Below are positions 51,797 to 62,200 of a stretch of 64,000 bases of DNA, piece by piece. Within the stretch, counting starts at the first letter, position 1, and each line of letters starts with the position of its first letter. Below the pieces are notes generated by a model. That model ran no database searches, was not told where the DNA came from, and worked only from the letters and a program-made list of their open reading frames with translations. This DNA comes from Sphingomonadaceae bacterium (GTDB lineage: Bacteria > Pseudomonadota > Alphaproteobacteria > Sphingomonadales > Sphingomonadaceae), in NCBI GenBank assembly GCA_025056155.1, contig JANWWL010000009.1:1-64000 (forward strand). The letters are read 5' to 3'. The position numbers and the translations under genes are program-made.

Positions 51797-52122
51797 GCAT
51801 GGATACACCACCGGGAGGGGTGGAACGACTGGGCTTGGTGCTCGTTGCCGGGCTCTTGGCGAGCGCTGGCCCAACCCCGCCGCCTGGCGTTCGGCCCCTT
51901 CCGCCCGCCATGCGGCCGGAGCCCGTGACGGGCTTCGGTGCCGCCGTGGCCCACAACTTGGGCGCGATGGTCGCCGATCCGGTGCACCTGGCGCAACCGG
52001 CGACCTTGGGCCCAGCCGAAGGCGAACCGGCCGTCAAGGCCGTCGAGCGCCTGCGCCGAGGCGAGACCCCGCGGCTGCCCCCGAGCGCGGCCGGAGGGAC
52101 GGCGGCGGAGCCAGGATCATGA
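51793..52122 (+). CDS. Reduced CpaD-like protein, no lipobox
   Basis: A 109-residue protein in the exact position of cpaD. The segment GFGAAVAHNLGAMVADPVHLAQP matches the C-terminal CpaD region, usually FGC-x2-Q-x-NLAAMVADP, but the Cys is Ala. CpaD proteins are normally about 200-230 residues with a lipoprotein signal; this one has a weak hydrophobic stretch (about 16-31) and no lipobox, and the N-terminal domain is missing. The start GTG 51793 overlaps the cpaC stop and has AGGAGG upstream; ATG 51799 is an alternative. It overlaps cpaE by four bases, so translation seems maintained. It may be functional in a cut-down form or on the way to loss. Confidence 0.7.
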   Translation: MSMDTPPGGVERLGLVLVAGLLASAGPTPPPGVRPLPPAMRPEPVTGFGAAVAHNLGAMVADPVHLAQPATLGPAEGEPAVKAVERLRRGETPRLPPSAAGGTAAEPGS

Positions 52123-53387
52123 ACGCGCCCCTGGTGGAGCCACCGCGGGACGTCGCGGAGGCCCGGCGGGCCGGGGGGTTCCTGGGAGTCGCCACCGACC
52201 CTGACAGCCGCCGGGCCATCGCCATGGCCGCCGCGGCTCGCGGCTGGGACCATCCGGAGGTACGCGAAGGAGGCGTCGAGACGGCCCAGGCCCTGATCGC
52301 CGCGGGCATGGTGCCGGACGTGCTGGTGATCGACCTGTCGCTGGAGCGCGCCCCCCTGCCGGCCATCGACGCGCTGGCGGACGTCTGCCCGGCCGGCGTT
52401 GGCGTGGTGGCGATCGGCACGCAGAACGACGTGGGGCTCTTCCGTGGCCTGCTGGCTTTGGGCGTGGCCGACTATCTGCTGAAGCCCGTCGACGCCGAGA
52501 CGTTGGGCGCAGCCATCGACCGGTTGGCGACGGCCGGTCCGGCGCCGGCGGTGCGACCGGTGATGCCCGTGGGCCGGGCGCGCACGGTGGCCTTCGCCGG
52601 CGTCCGCGGCGGTGCAGGTGCCTCGGCGTTGGCCGCCGCCACGGCCGCGGTGCTGGCGCGCCAGGGACGGAAGGTGGCCGTGGTCGACCTGGACCTGCAG
52701 GGCGGAAGCCTTGCGCTCGACCTCGGGGTGGAACCGACCCCCGGCCTGGTGCCACTCTTGGAGCGGCCCGATCGCGTGGACCCGGTCGTCGTGGGTCAGG
52801 CGCTCAAGTCGCACCGAGCCGGGTTCCATGTGCTGGCGGTGGACGCGCCCGCCGAAGCGGTGCTGGGCGTGGAAGCGGACGCCCTCTTGGCTCTGGTGCG
52901 GGCGGTGGCCGAGACGGTCGACCTGGTCGTGCTGGACTGTCCGCGCTGGCTGGACCGGGCACGCCGGGCGGTGCTGCGGACCGTGGACGCGTTGGCGGTG
53001 GTGGCTCCGCCCACGCTGCCCGGGCTGCGCGACATGGGCCGCGTGGCGGGCCTGGCCCGGAGCCTGCGGGCGGGACAGGCGCCGGTGCTCGTCGTCAACC
53101 GCGCAGGAGCTTTCTTGGCGGAGCTGGAACGGGCGACGTTTGAGGAGGCGCTGGGCCGCCGGGTGGATCACTGGGTGCCCGAGGATGCACCGGCCAGCCG
53201 GCGGGCGGCCGAACGGGCCGAGACCCTGGCCGCCGGAGCGGCAAGCCCGTTGGGGGCGGCGCTGAGGCGCCTGGCCGACCAGCTGGGCCCGCCGGCGGCC
53301 GCGACGCCGACGAGCGGAACGAACCCGAGCCGATGGTGGAACGGGTGGCGCACGCGACTGGCGGCCCTGGTGGCCGGCCGCCCCTGA
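52119..53387 (+). CDS. cpaE: Pilus localisation ATPase-like protein CpaE/TadZ
   Basis: This MinD/ParA-like protein places the Tad machine at the pole. The N-terminal part (about 20-140) is a degenerate receiver domain ([27 protein letters not shown]). The ATPase domain starts at [19 protein letters not shown] near 155-173: the Walker A has Ala-Ser after Gly and lacks the usual lysine pair, a known feature of many CpaE proteins. [16 protein letters not shown] follows. The length of 422 residues is normal. The start ATG 52119 overlaps the mini cpaD. Confidence 0.93.
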   Translation: MNAPLVEPPRDVAEARRAGGFLGVATDPDSRRAIAMAAAARGWDHPEVREGGVETAQALIAAGMVPDVLVIDLSLERAPLPAIDALADVCPAGVGVVAIGTQNDVGLFRGLLALGVADYLLKPVDAETLGAAIDRLATAGPAPAVRPVMPVGRARTVAFAGVRGGAGASALAAATAAVLARQGRKVAVVDLDLQGGSLALDLGVEPTPGLVPLLERPDRVDPVVVGQALKSHRAGFHVLAVDAPAEAVLGVEADALLALVRAVAETVDLVVLDCPRWLDRARRAVLRTVDALAVVAPPTLPGLRDMGRVAGLARSLRAGQAPVLVVNRAGAFLAELERATFEEALGRRVDHWVPEDAPASRRAAERAETLAAGAASPLGAALRRLADQLGPPAAATPTSGTNPSRWWNGWRTRLAALVAGRP

Positions 53388-53491
53388 AGGAGGGGATGCG
53401 CCTTGGCATCGCCGACGGGCCTTGGGCGGGCACCGGCCGTGGGGCGGCCGAACCCGGCGGGGCAGGCGCCTGCCCCGAGTGGGGAGGCCCC

Positions 53492-55096
53492 ATGAGCTTC
53501 GGCCGTTTGCACGGTGCCAACACCCCCATGTCCGCCGGTGTCGCCCCGGCCCCGCAAACGGGCCGCCACGGGCTGAAGGTCGTATCGTTCGAGGACGCGC
53601 GCCGCGTGGTCCAGCCGGTCATCGCACGGAGCTTCGATCCTGCGACCGACTCCGCCCGACCGCGGGGGGAACTTGCTGCGGCGATCGGGGCCCGCATCAC
53701 CGCCGCTCTCGAGGCGGAGGGATGGACGGTCGAACCGCGCGACCACCGGGACCTGGTGAGCCACTTCCTGAACGGGCTTCTGGGAGCCGGCCGGCGCATG
53801 CAGCACACGGCCCCGGCGGAAGGTGGCCAGGTGGTGCAGCAGGCGCTGCCGCTCGTGCTGGCCAGCGTGCTGGAACGCATCGACAGTGCCGCCGCGGCTC
53901 GGATGAACCGCGGCGAGCTGGCGCGACGGCTGCGCGACGTGATCGAACCCATCCTGCAGGAGCAGGGCGTGGTCCTCAACCGCGACGAGCAGCGCGAGCT
54001 GGTGCAGCTGTTGATCGACGACATGCTGGGCCTGGGACCGCTGGAGCCGCTGCTGGCCGATCCCAGCGTCAGCGACATCCTGGTGAACGGGCCCGAGGCC
54101 GTGTGGGTGGAGCGCCACGGTCGGCTGGAGCGGACGTCGGCGCGGTTCCGCGACCTTGCGCACATGATGGGCGTGATCACGCGGATCGTGACCGCCGTGG
54201 GACGCCGCATCGACGAAGCGAGCCCGCTGGTGGACGCCCGCCTGGCGGACGGCAGCCGCGTCAACGTCATCATCCCGCCGCTGGCCATCGACGGCCCGGC
54301 CATTTCGATCCGCAAGTTCGCCCGACAAACCATCGACCTGGAGCGCATGGTGGAGCTGGGCAGCCTGTCGCGCCCGATGGCGCGCCTGCTGGAAGTGGCG
54401 GCGCGCTGCCGGCTGAACATCCTGGTGTCGGGCGGGACTGGGTCGGGCAAGACCACGCTGCTCAACGCCCTGTCGCAGCTCATCTCGGCCGAGGAGCGCA
54501 TCGTGACCATCGAGGATGCGGCGGAGCTGCAGCTGCGCCAGCCGCACGTCGTGCGGCTCGAAACCCGTCCGCCCAACCTCGAGGGGCGGGGCGAGGTGAC
54601 CATGCGCGACCTGGTGCGCAACGCGCTGCGCATGCGCCCCGACCGGATCATCGTGGGAGAAATTCGCGGGGCCGAGGCCATGGACATGCTGCAGGCCATG
54701 AACACGGGCCACGACGGTTCGCTGGGAACGATCCACGCCAACCGGCCGCGCGACGCCCTGACCCGGCTGGAGAACATGCTGCTGATGGGGGGCTACCAAC
54801 TGCCGGTGGTGGCCATGCGGACCCAGATCGCCTCGGCGGTCGACCTGATCGTGCACGTGGCCCGCCTACGCGACGGGGTGCGCCGCGTGACGAGCATCAC
54901 CGAGGTGACGGGCATCGAGGGCGAGGTGGTGACCCTGCAGGAGCTGTTCCGCTTCCAGACCGAGCCGGCCGTGCCGGGCGACGATCTTGCGACCGTGAGA
55001 GGCCGGTTCGAATGCACCCGTCTGCGCCCGCACTTCACGCCGCGGGCGGAGTTCTTCGGCTTGGGCCCGCTGCTTGCCGAGGCGATGGCCGGATGA
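53492..55096 (+). CDS. cpaF: Tad pilus motor ATPase CpaF/TadA
   Basis: This is the cytoplasmic hexameric ATPase that drives pilus extension and retraction. Walker A is [11 protein letters not shown] near residue 315, the Asp box and Walker B region are EDAAELQL and [11 protein letters not shown], and the His box is [11 protein letters not shown]. The start is ATG 53492, which has GGAGG just upstream; the frame is open for 53 codons more, with ATG 53396 as another option. At 534 residues it is slightly longer than usual because of a variable N-terminal tail. It overlaps tadB by four bases. Confidence 0.96.
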   Translation: MSFGRLHGANTPMSAGVAPAPQTGRHGLKVVSFEDARRVVQPVIARSFDPATDSARPRGELAAAIGARITAALEAEGWTVEPRDHRDLVSHFLNGLLGAGRRMQHTAPAEGGQVVQQALPLVLASVLERIDSAAAARMNRGELARRLRDVIEPILQEQGVVLNRDEQRELVQLLIDDMLGLGPLEPLLADPSVSDILVNGPEAVWVERHGRLERTSARFRDLAHMMGVITRIVTAVGRRIDEASPLVDARLADGSRVNVIIPPLAIDGPAISIRKFARQTIDLERMVELGSLSRPMARLLEVAARCRLNILVSGGTGSGKTTLLNALSQLISAEERIVTIEDAAELQLRQPHVVRLETRPPNLEGRGEVTMRDLVRNALRMRPDRIIVGEIRGAEAMDMLQAMNTGHDGSLGTIHANRPRDALTRLENMLLMGGYQLPVVAMRTQIASAVDLIVHVARLRDGVRRVTSITEVTGIEGEVVTLQELFRFQTEPAVPGDDLATVRGRFECTRLRPHFTPRAEFFGLGPLLAEAMAG

Positions 55097-56073
55097 GCGA
55101 CGACGCCCTGAGCATGGCCTTAGCGCTCGTGCTGCTGCTGACCGCCGGCGCCGTCCTCGCCGCCTGGGGGGTGGTGTCCCTCGCGCGGCGGTTGCGGCTC
55201 CGCCGGCGCGTGGCCCAGCTGCAGCGTACATGGTGTTCCGAACCGTCGTTCGTGCGGCCGAAGCGGCGGCGGACCCTGGCGAAGGAGGATCCTCGATGGA
55301 TCCGAAGCCCGCTCCTCCGCCGGCTGGTGGGCGGTGACGCAGGGGCCGCCGAATGCCGCGACGTGCTTCGGCAGCCGCTTCGGCCGGTCCTGATGACAGG
55401 GGGAGTCGTGGGGCTCACTCTCGTCTTCGCCGGGCCCGCCAACCTTCCGCCCTTGACGGCCACCGTCACGGCGCTGGCGGTTGGCATCGGTTTTGGGGCG
55501 GCTCTGGTGCGTGCGCGCGTGCGCCGACGCCGCGTGCGGTTCCTGCACCAATTGCCCGAGGCCATCGGCATCCTGGTGCGCGCCGTGCGCGCCGGCGTGC
55601 CCGTGAGCGAAGCGATGGGCGAGGTGGGGCGGGAGTTGCCGCCCCCGGTCGGCGAGACGTTCCGGCATGTCCACGAACGGGTGAGCCTGGGCGAGCCCCT
55701 GGACCACGCCTTGCGCCGGGCGGCCGCGCGGATTCGGCTGGCCGAGCTGAACTTCCTGTGCGTGACCGTGGCCGTGCAGCAGGAGACGGGCGGTAACCTT
55801 GCCGCCGTCCTGACCGAACTGGAACAGTCGATTCGCCGGCGTCTGGCGATCGCGTCGAAGGCGCGGGCGGCCTCGTCGGAGGCCCGGGCGAGCGCCGCCA
55901 TCATGGCCCTGCTGCCGTTCGTGGCGGGCGGAGGGTTGGCAGTGCTGGCGCCCGGCTATCTTGAGCCGCTCTGGGCGCAGACGGAGGGCCGCGCGCTGGT
56001 CGGCCTGGCCCTTGGCCTGCTGGGCACCGGCGCCTTCGTCATGAGCCGGATGGTACGGGTGCGAGCCTCATGA
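55093..56073 (+). CDS. tadB: Tad pilus inner-membrane platform protein TadB
   Basis: This is one of two GspF-like membrane proteins that couple the CpaF motor to the pilus base. A membrane helix lies at about residues 7-30, two more at about 95-140, and two at the C-terminus (280-320). The type II secretion F domain lies between (LPEAIGILVRAVRAGVPVSEAMGEVG at about 155-180, then EQSIRRRLAIASKARAASSEARASA). The length of 326 residues is normal. It overlaps cpaF and tadC by four bases each. Confidence 0.94.
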   Translation: MSDDALSMALALVLLLTAGAVLAAWGVVSLARRLRLRRRVAQLQRTWCSEPSFVRPKRRRTLAKEDPRWIRSPLLRRLVGGDAGAAECRDVLRQPLRPVLMTGGVVGLTLVFAGPANLPPLTATVTALAVGIGFGAALVRARVRRRRVRFLHQLPEAIGILVRAVRAGVPVSEAMGEVGRELPPPVGETFRHVHERVSLGEPLDHALRRAAARIRLAELNFLCVTVAVQQETGGNLAAVLTELEQSIRRRLAIASKARAASSEARASAAIMALLPFVAGGGLAVLAPGYLEPLWAQTEGRALVGLALGLLGTGAFVMSRMVRVRAS

Positions 56074-56981
56074 CGGTCGGAGGGGCGTCGCTGGCGGCGG
56101 GCCTGCTGCTGGCGGGCCTGATTTCGAGTGGCTACGGGATGGCGCTGGTGTGGGCCCGGGCGCGCCCGCTCGCCCGCCGGGCGAGCGAGCTCGCCCTTCA
56201 GTTGCCGCCGCTCGACGACGGCCCCGGAGGACGCCGGCCCGACCGAGCGCTGGCCTTGGCGGCGCTCGTGAACGGCTGGGGTCGCCCCCTGTGGCGGCGG
56301 GTGCCGAACCTGTCGCTGAAACTGGCGCGGGCGGGCTATCGGAGACCGGAAGCGCGCCTGTTGTTCGGCGCGGCGGCCGTGGCCGCACTTCCCTTGAGTG
56401 CCGGCCTTGGCGCCCTGGTGGGTGCCTGGGCGTGGCCCGGTGTCTCCTCGCTCATGGGCCTTGCGGGCGGAGCGATCCTGGGCGCGATGGCGCCTTGGGC
56501 GTGGGTCGAGAACCGGGCGCGGCGCCGCCTGGAGGCGATTCGCGACGGCCTTGCGGACCTTCTTGACCTGTTGGTGATCTGCCTCGAGGCGGGGTTGAGC
56601 CTGGACCCGGCGCTGGTGCGCGTCGCCCGCGAACTGGCGCCGTTTCGAGCGGAACTTGCGGACGAGATCGGATACACGGCGGTGGAACTGGGCCTGCTGC
56701 CGGAGCGGGCGGACGCGTTGGCGAACCTCGAACGCCGCGTTCCCCTTCCCGAGGTGCGGAGCCTCGTGACGGCGTTGGTGCAGACCGAACGCTATGGCAC
56801 CCCCTTGGCAGCCGCCTTGCGGGTGTTGGCGGCCGAGGTGCGGGCGGCCGCGTTGCTGAGGCTGGAAGAACGCGTGGCGCGATTGCCGGCCCTGCTAACG
56901 CTGCCGCTGGTGGCCTTCATCCTGCCACCGCTGTTCATCGTGCTCATCGGGCCGGTCATTCTGCAGGTCCTGGCCCTTTGA
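56070..56981 (+). CDS. tadC: Tad pilus inner-membrane platform protein TadC
   Basis: The partner of TadB. Membrane helices lie at about residues 5-28, 90-145 and 270-300. The GspF-type core is seen in DLLDLLVICLEAGLSLDPAL near 170 and the TERYGTPLAAALRVLA segment near 235. The length of 303 residues is normal. It is the last gene of the plus-strand Tad operon, ending 12 bases before the stop of the convergent tadG-like gene. A TadD (TPR) gene, common after tadC, is missing. Confidence 0.93.
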   Translation: MTVGGASLAAGLLLAGLISSGYGMALVWARARPLARRASELALQLPPLDDGPGGRRPDRALALAALVNGWGRPLWRRVPNLSLKLARAGYRRPEARLLFGAAAVAALPLSAGLGALVGAWAWPGVSSLMGLAGGAILGAMAPWAWVENRARRRLEAIRDGLADLLDLLVICLEAGLSLDPALVRVARELAPFRAELADEIGYTAVELGLLPERADALANLERRVPLPEVRSLVTALVQTERYGTPLAAALRVLAAEVRAAALLRLEERVARLPALLTLPLVAFILPPLFIVLIGPVILQVLAL

Positions 56982-56993
56982 GGAGGGCCGCGA

Positions 56994-58088
56994 TCACTCG
57001 ACGAGGCGGACGTGCGGCGCGCGGACCGGACGGACGGGCACCCCCTGGCAGCCGTGGGAGAGCCTGGTCGGCCCCTGGACCAGGATGCGCGCGGCGATCA
57101 CCTGCAGGCAAGGCGAACCGTTGCCGGCGAGCTGAACCGTGTGGCCGGGAAGGACGACGGCGCCCAGGATCCACTGGCCCGCCCCGGCGAGAAGCCGGCC
57201 GGTCGCGCCTGAAGGACCGGGTGCGCCAAGGACGGCCACGCCGGCGGTGGGACCCGTGATCGGCGGACGCAAGACGACTTCGGAACCGGGAAGGAACGCC
57301 AGCGGTTGGCCGCCTGCCACAAGCGTGGCTTGGACCGTCTCCAGCCGACCGCCGGGAGCGACCGTCAGGGGTCCTGCCAGCGCATGGACCCCCTCGGCGA
57401 GGATCAGTCGGCCGCCACGGTCGACGCGGATGCCGCCGCAGGGAAGGGGGCCGGACCGAACGACGAGATCGCCTCGAACCCGAAGCTCGCCAGGTACGCA
57501 CGGCGCGGCCGCCGGCGGAACTGGGTAGGGATTGAGGGGCGGAGGAGCCGGGAAGGACGGAAGCTTGCCAGCCTCGATGAGGCCGCAGCCATCGAGCTGC
57601 AGACGCTCGCGCTCGGCCTGGAGGGCCTGGGGCTCGGGGGCCAGGGCGATCAGGCACGCCGGCTCGATGCCGTCAACGACCGCGGTGGCCGAGGATCGCA
57701 CGGTAAGACCATGGCCGCCGAGCCAGCGAGCGAGCAGGACCGGGCGACGATCTTCGACCCAAAGGCGGACGGCGTGGGCCCACGCGGCGAAAGGCCCGTC
57801 GTGGGGCGGATGTTCGATGCGGATCCTGGCCGGGCGCCCGCCCAGGTTGGCCAGTGCCACCGCCTGGGCATCGGGCGACGGCGGCCGACCGGCGAGGATG
57901 GCGAGCGCGGCCGCATGCGCGCCCGCATCGGCGGCGCGCTGCAGGCGAGCCTTCGTCGTGACGCTCAAGGCCACGTTGAGACCGAGGGCCGCGACCCCGA
58001 GGACGAGGGAGGAGGCGAGGGCTACGAACACGAGCGTGGCCCCGCGGTCGTCCTGCCAGAGGGAAGCGGTCAGGCGACGCTGAGGCAC
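56994..58088 (-). CDS. TadG-like pilus protein with beta-helix-like C-terminal half
   Basis: The N-terminus is the TadG/Tad-type segment: DDRGATLVFVALASSLVLGVAALGLNVAL, a membrane helix preceded by the pseudopilin-like GATLVF motif, then an ARLQRAADAGAHAAALAIL helix. The last ~190 residues are of a different character: short repeated strands (GELRVRGDLVVRSG, GGIRVDRGGRLILAEG, GPLTVAPGGRLETV, several Cys) that suggest a right-handed beta-helix. The von Willebrand domain of larger TadG proteins is absent. The start GTG 58088 overlaps tadE by 19 bases; an ATG at 58121 is possible. It is transcribed with two TadE-like genes. Confidence 0.8.
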   Translation of the reverse strand: MPQRRLTASLWQDDRGATLVFVALASSLVLGVAALGLNVALSVTTKARLQRAADAGAHAAALAILAGRPPSPDAQAVALANLGGRPARIRIEHPPHDGPFAAWAHAVRLWVEDRRPVLLARWLGGHGLTVRSSATAVVDGIEPACLIALAPEPQALQAERERLQLDGCGLIEAGKLPSFPAPPPLNPYPVPPAAAPCVPGELRVRGDLVVRSGPLPCGGIRVDRGGRLILAEGVHALAGPLTVAPGGRLETVQATLVAGGQPLAFLPGSEVVLRPPITGPTAGVAVLGAPGPSGATGRLLAGAGQWILGAVVLPGHTVQLAGNGSPCLQVIAARILVQGPTRLSHGCQGVPVRPVRAPHVRLVE

Positions 58089-58495
58089 GCGGTGGACGTC
58101 AACTGGGGCGTGGCGGGCCACAGCTCATGGAGGGCCGGCCGGTAGGGCACGTGAACGGTGAGGCGCTCGCCGCAGGGGGCGGGCTCGAGGACGAGGCGCG
58201 CTTCGACATCGAGAGGGGGGGCACCCAGCGCTTCGAGCCGGCGCGAGAGGAGCGCGGCGAGCGTCGACCGGTCTTGCCGGAGGGAGGGGTCGAGGCTGGC
58301 GCGGCGCGCGGTATCGGCCAAGGCATAGTCCAGAGCCGCGTGGAACCAGACGAAGCGGCCCGCCTCGATCGAGGCCAGGACCAGCCCCAAGAGGATGGGC
58401 GCGATGAGCGCGAACTCGAGGGTAGTGGACCCGTGCTCGGCCGAGACGACCGAAAACGCCCCGGAAGGGCGGCCGGCCCTTCGACTAGCCGACAC
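58070..58495 (-). CDS. TadE-like minor pseudopilin (second copy)
   Basis: A 141-residue protein with the TadE motif HGSTTLEFALIAPILLGLVLASIEAGRF near the N-terminus, a pseudopilin-type helix cleaved by CpaA after Gly in the related TadE proteins. The rest is a small globular domain with two cysteines (PAPCGERL and TACLSVA). The start is uncertain: GTG 58495 overlaps the upstream tadE by 11 bases, ATG 58507 by 23. It overlaps the tadG-like gene downstream. Confidence 0.83.
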   Translation of the reverse strand: MSASRRAGRPSGAFSVVSAEHGSTTLEFALIAPILLGLVLASIEAGRFVWFHAALDYALADTARRASLDPSLRQDRSTLAALLSRRLEALGAPPLDVEARLVLEPAPCGERLTVHVPYRPALHELWPATPQLTSTACLSVA

Positions 58496-59099
58496 GCACC
58501 ACGGCATGGGAGCGAACTTGGGGCGGGACGAGGTCGTCGGGCCAGGGGGCGAGGCGGGCGGTGGAGCGCTGGATCTCAACCTCGGCGAACAGATGGATGG
58601 GGCGGCCCGCGCAACCGCCCGGCCAGCGGGCGATGCCCGAGGCGGTCAAGCAGCCGCGAAACACCTGGAGCGTGCCGTGCACCCCTTGGGGGAGCGGGAC
58701 GAGCGCGGTGAGCGGCACGGCCTCGGGCAGCAGTTCCGCAGAGGAGAGCGCCGTGGGCGCCAAGGTGCCGGGGATGGGAAGGCGGTCCCCGGTCGGGCTT
58801 GATGGCGCGCTCGCGTTCGGCCCTGCGACAGCGCCGACCGGGTGGGGCAGGTTGGGAAGGCCACGGGTGACGAGCGAGCGCAGTGCCGCCGTGGCCAGGG
58901 CTTCGACCTCGCGAGCGCGCGCGGCCAGGATCGCGAGATCGGCAAGCCCCAGGAGGAGGGCGGAGAGAAGGGGAAGGACGAGGGCCAATTCCAGGGCGGC
59001 CGCCCCCGTCGAGTCGTGGGACAGCCCTGGCCGCCCTCGACCCTTCGCGCGACCGGCCGTCGCACCAGGGACCGGAGTTTCGCTGGCTTCAAGCGACAC
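58485..59099 (-). CDS. TadE-like minor pseudopilin (first copy)
   Basis: A 204-residue protein with the TadE pattern STGAAALELALVLPLLSALLLGLADLA at about residues 30-56, then a helix and a C-terminal region with two cysteines (FRGCL, GGCAG) that may form a disulfide outside the membrane. The start GTG 59099 has AAGGGG upstream. It heads the minus-strand run tadE-tadE-tadG and is divergent from putA by about 105 bases. TadE and TadF proteins are needed for Flp pilus assembly; whether this is TadE or TadF proper cannot be decided. Confidence 0.83.
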   Translation of the reverse strand: MSLEASETPVPGATAGRAKGRGRPGLSHDSTGAAALELALVLPLLSALLLGLADLAILAARAREVEALATAALRSLVTRGLPNLPHPVGAVAGPNASAPSSPTGDRLPIPGTLAPTALSSAELLPEAVPLTALVPLPQGVHGTLQVFRGCLTASGIARWPGGCAGRPIHLFAEVEIQRSTARLAPWPDDLVPPQVRSHAVVRVG

Positions 59100-59204
59100 C
59101 GTGGAGACCCCTTGCGCGTGGCAACGGCGGATGGCGGGCGGATTTGAGGAATCGGTGAGTGCAGTTCGGCCGACGAGCGACGGGACGGCTTGAGGAGGGA
59201 CGCG

Positions 59205-62200
59205 GTGTGGGAGCGGTATCGGGGGTTGGAGCGCCGGCGGCTGGCACCCGAAGCGGAGGTGTTGGCACCGCTGGTGGCCGAGGCATCGACCGATGCCGAG
59301 ACCCGGGCCCGCATTGTGGCCCGTGCGTCCCGCCTGATGGCCGAGCTGCGCGAAGCCGAGCGGCGGGGCTGGGTGAACCGGTTCCTGCACCGTTGGCGAC
59401 TGAACAGCGAAGAGGGGCGCGCCTTGCTCCAGCTGGCCGAGGCGTTCCTGCGGGTGCCCGACCCGGCGACTGCCGACGCCCTGATCGCCGACAAGATCGG
59501 GTCGGCGGACTGGGAGGGGGATGGGGCGGACGATTCGCTGCTCACGCGTTCGGCCACGTGGAGCCTGATGCTGTCGAAGGCGCTCGTCGAGGCGGGCGAG
59601 GGTCCCCTGGCGCGAGTCTTAGCCCGCGCCGGCGAACCCTTCCTGCGCGCGGCGGTGGGGGCGGCCATTCGCGCCATCGCGGGCCGTTTCGTGATGGGCC
59701 GGACCATCGGCGAGGCGCTGGAGCGCGCCCGGCAAGCGCCGTTCCGGTCGTTCCGCATGAGCTTCGACATGCTGGGTGAGGCCGCCCGCACCACGGTGGA
59801 TGCCGAGCGCTACTTCGCGGCCTACGCCGAGGCCCTGCGGGCCCTGGCCCGCGATCCGGATCGGCAGGGCCACGGGATTTCGGTGAAGCTTTCGGCCCTG
59901 CACCCCCGCTTCGAGACCGCGCAGGCCCCGCGCGCCGTACCCGAAGTGGCCGCTCGCGTGGCCGAACTGGCGCGGCAGGCCGCAGCGGCCGGGGTGGGCC
60001 TGATGGTGGATGCGGAGGAGCAGCACCGCTTGCTCCTGACCCTGGAAGTGGTGGCCACCGTGGCGCGCATGCCGGCGCTGCGGGACTGGGACGGGCTGGG
60101 CTTCGCCATCCAGGCCTATGGCAAGCGGGCCCGGGCGCTGGTGGACTGGGCCGAGGAACTGGCCCACGACACGGGGCGCCTCCTGTGGGTGCGCCTGGTG
60201 AAGGGCGCCTATTGGGACACGGAAATCCAGCGGGCCCAGGCCGCCGGTCTTCCCGACTATCCGGTGTTCACGCGCAAGGCCGCCACCGACGTCTCGTACC
60301 TGGCGTGCGCTCGCGCCCTTCTGGCGTGCGCACGACTGCGGCCGGCCTTCGCGAGCCACAATCCGCTGACCGTCGCCACGATCCTGGAGTGGGCCGGGCC
60401 CCGGCGGGACTTCGAGTTCCAGCGCCTGTTCGGCATGGGCGAGGGCCTCTACGAAGGGCTCGTCGCCCAGGACCGGATCGTCTGCCGGCTGTATGCCCCC
60501 GTAGGCGGGCATCGCGATCTCTTGGCCTATCTGGTGCGGCGTCTGTTGGAGAACGGGGCCAACACCTCGTTCCTGCATCAGATGACGGACCCGTCGGTTC
60601 CGGACGAGGCGCTGCTGGCCGATCCCGTGGCCCGAGTGCGCGCTGCAGGCTTGGCATCCCACCCGGCCATTCCACGACCCCCGGACCTCTTCGGGCGGGA
60701 GCGACGCAATTCCGAAGGCCTCGACCTGGATGATCCCTTGGAACTGGAGCGGCTGGTGAACGCCGTGGCCGAGGCCGGCCGCGAGAGCGCCCGGGCGGGG
60801 CCGATCGTGGGAGGCGTACGCGCGTTGGGTCCCTGCCGGGCCGTGCGGGCCCCGTTCGATCCCGGGCTGGTGGTGGGCGAGGTGTGCGAGGCCAGCGCGC
60901 GCGACGTCGGCCGTGCGGTCTCGATGGCCGCGCAGGCTCAGCCGGCGTGGGATGAGACGGGGGTCGACACGCGGGCCCGGGCGCTAGAACGGCTGGCGGA
61001 CCGGCTGGAGGCCGACCGCCCGGCGTTAATCGCCCTGCTCCAACACGAGGCGGGGAAGACCCTGCCGGATGCCCTGGCCGAAGTGCGGGAGGCGGTGGAC
61101 TTCTGTCGATATTACGCCGCGGAGGCCCGTGCGCTCATGAGGGAGCGGCGGCTGCCGGGGCCGACCGGCGAGGACAACCGGCTACGCCTGCGGGGACGCG
61201 GCGTGTGGGCGACGGTGGCCCCGTGGAACTTTCCGTTGGCGATCTTCCTGGGCCAGACAGTGGCGGCCCTGGTGACGGGCAACGCCGTGGTGGCAAAGCC
61301 CGCGCCCCAGACGCCGCTGGTGGCCGCACGCGCCATCGCCCACGCCCATGCCGCGGGCATTCCTCCCGACGTGCTGCATCTGCTGCCGGGTGGAGCGGAC
61401 GTGGGCGAAGCCCTGATCCGGGATGCCCGGGTGGTGGGCGTGGCCTTCACGGGGTCGACCGCCACGGCAAAGGCCATCGCCCGGGGGCTCCTCGAGGACC
61501 CTGGACGGCCCATTCCCGCCCTGATCGCCGAGACGGGCGGCATCAACGCCATGATCGTCGATTCAACCGCCCTTCCGGAGCAGGTGGTGGCCGACGTGCT
61601 GACCTCGGCCTTCCGGTCGGCCGGCCAGCGTTGTTCTGCGCTACGCCTGCTGCTGCTGCAGGAGGACGTGGCCGCCCCCATCCTGCGGATGCTGGAAGGG
61701 GCGATGGACACGCTGGTGGTGGGCGACCCTCGCGATCCCGCGACCGACGTGGGGCCGGTGATCGACCGCGCAGCGCGCGATCGCCTGCTGGCCTATCTGG
61801 AGGCCTTGCGCCCGCGCGTGCGCCACTGCCGGCCCGTGCCGGCCAACGGCTGGTTCGTGCCCCCGGCGCTCATCGAACTCGAGCGGATCGACGAATTGGA
61901 CCGGGAGTGGTTTGGCCCGTTGCTGCACGTGGCAGCCTGGAAGGCGGGCGACCTGGAGCACGTGATCGCGCGCGTGAATGCCAAGGGGTATGGCCTGACG
62001 ATGGGGGTGCACAGCCGGATCGCGGCCGTTGCCCGAACGGTGGAGCGGTTCGCCCGCGTGGGCAACCTCTATGTCAATCGCCCCATGATCGGGGCGGTGG
62101 TGGGATCGCAGCCGTTCGGGGGCGAGGGCTTGTCCGGCACCGGCCCCAAGGCGGGCGGGCCGTTCTACCTGCCAAGGTTCTGCGTGGAGCGAGTGACGAG

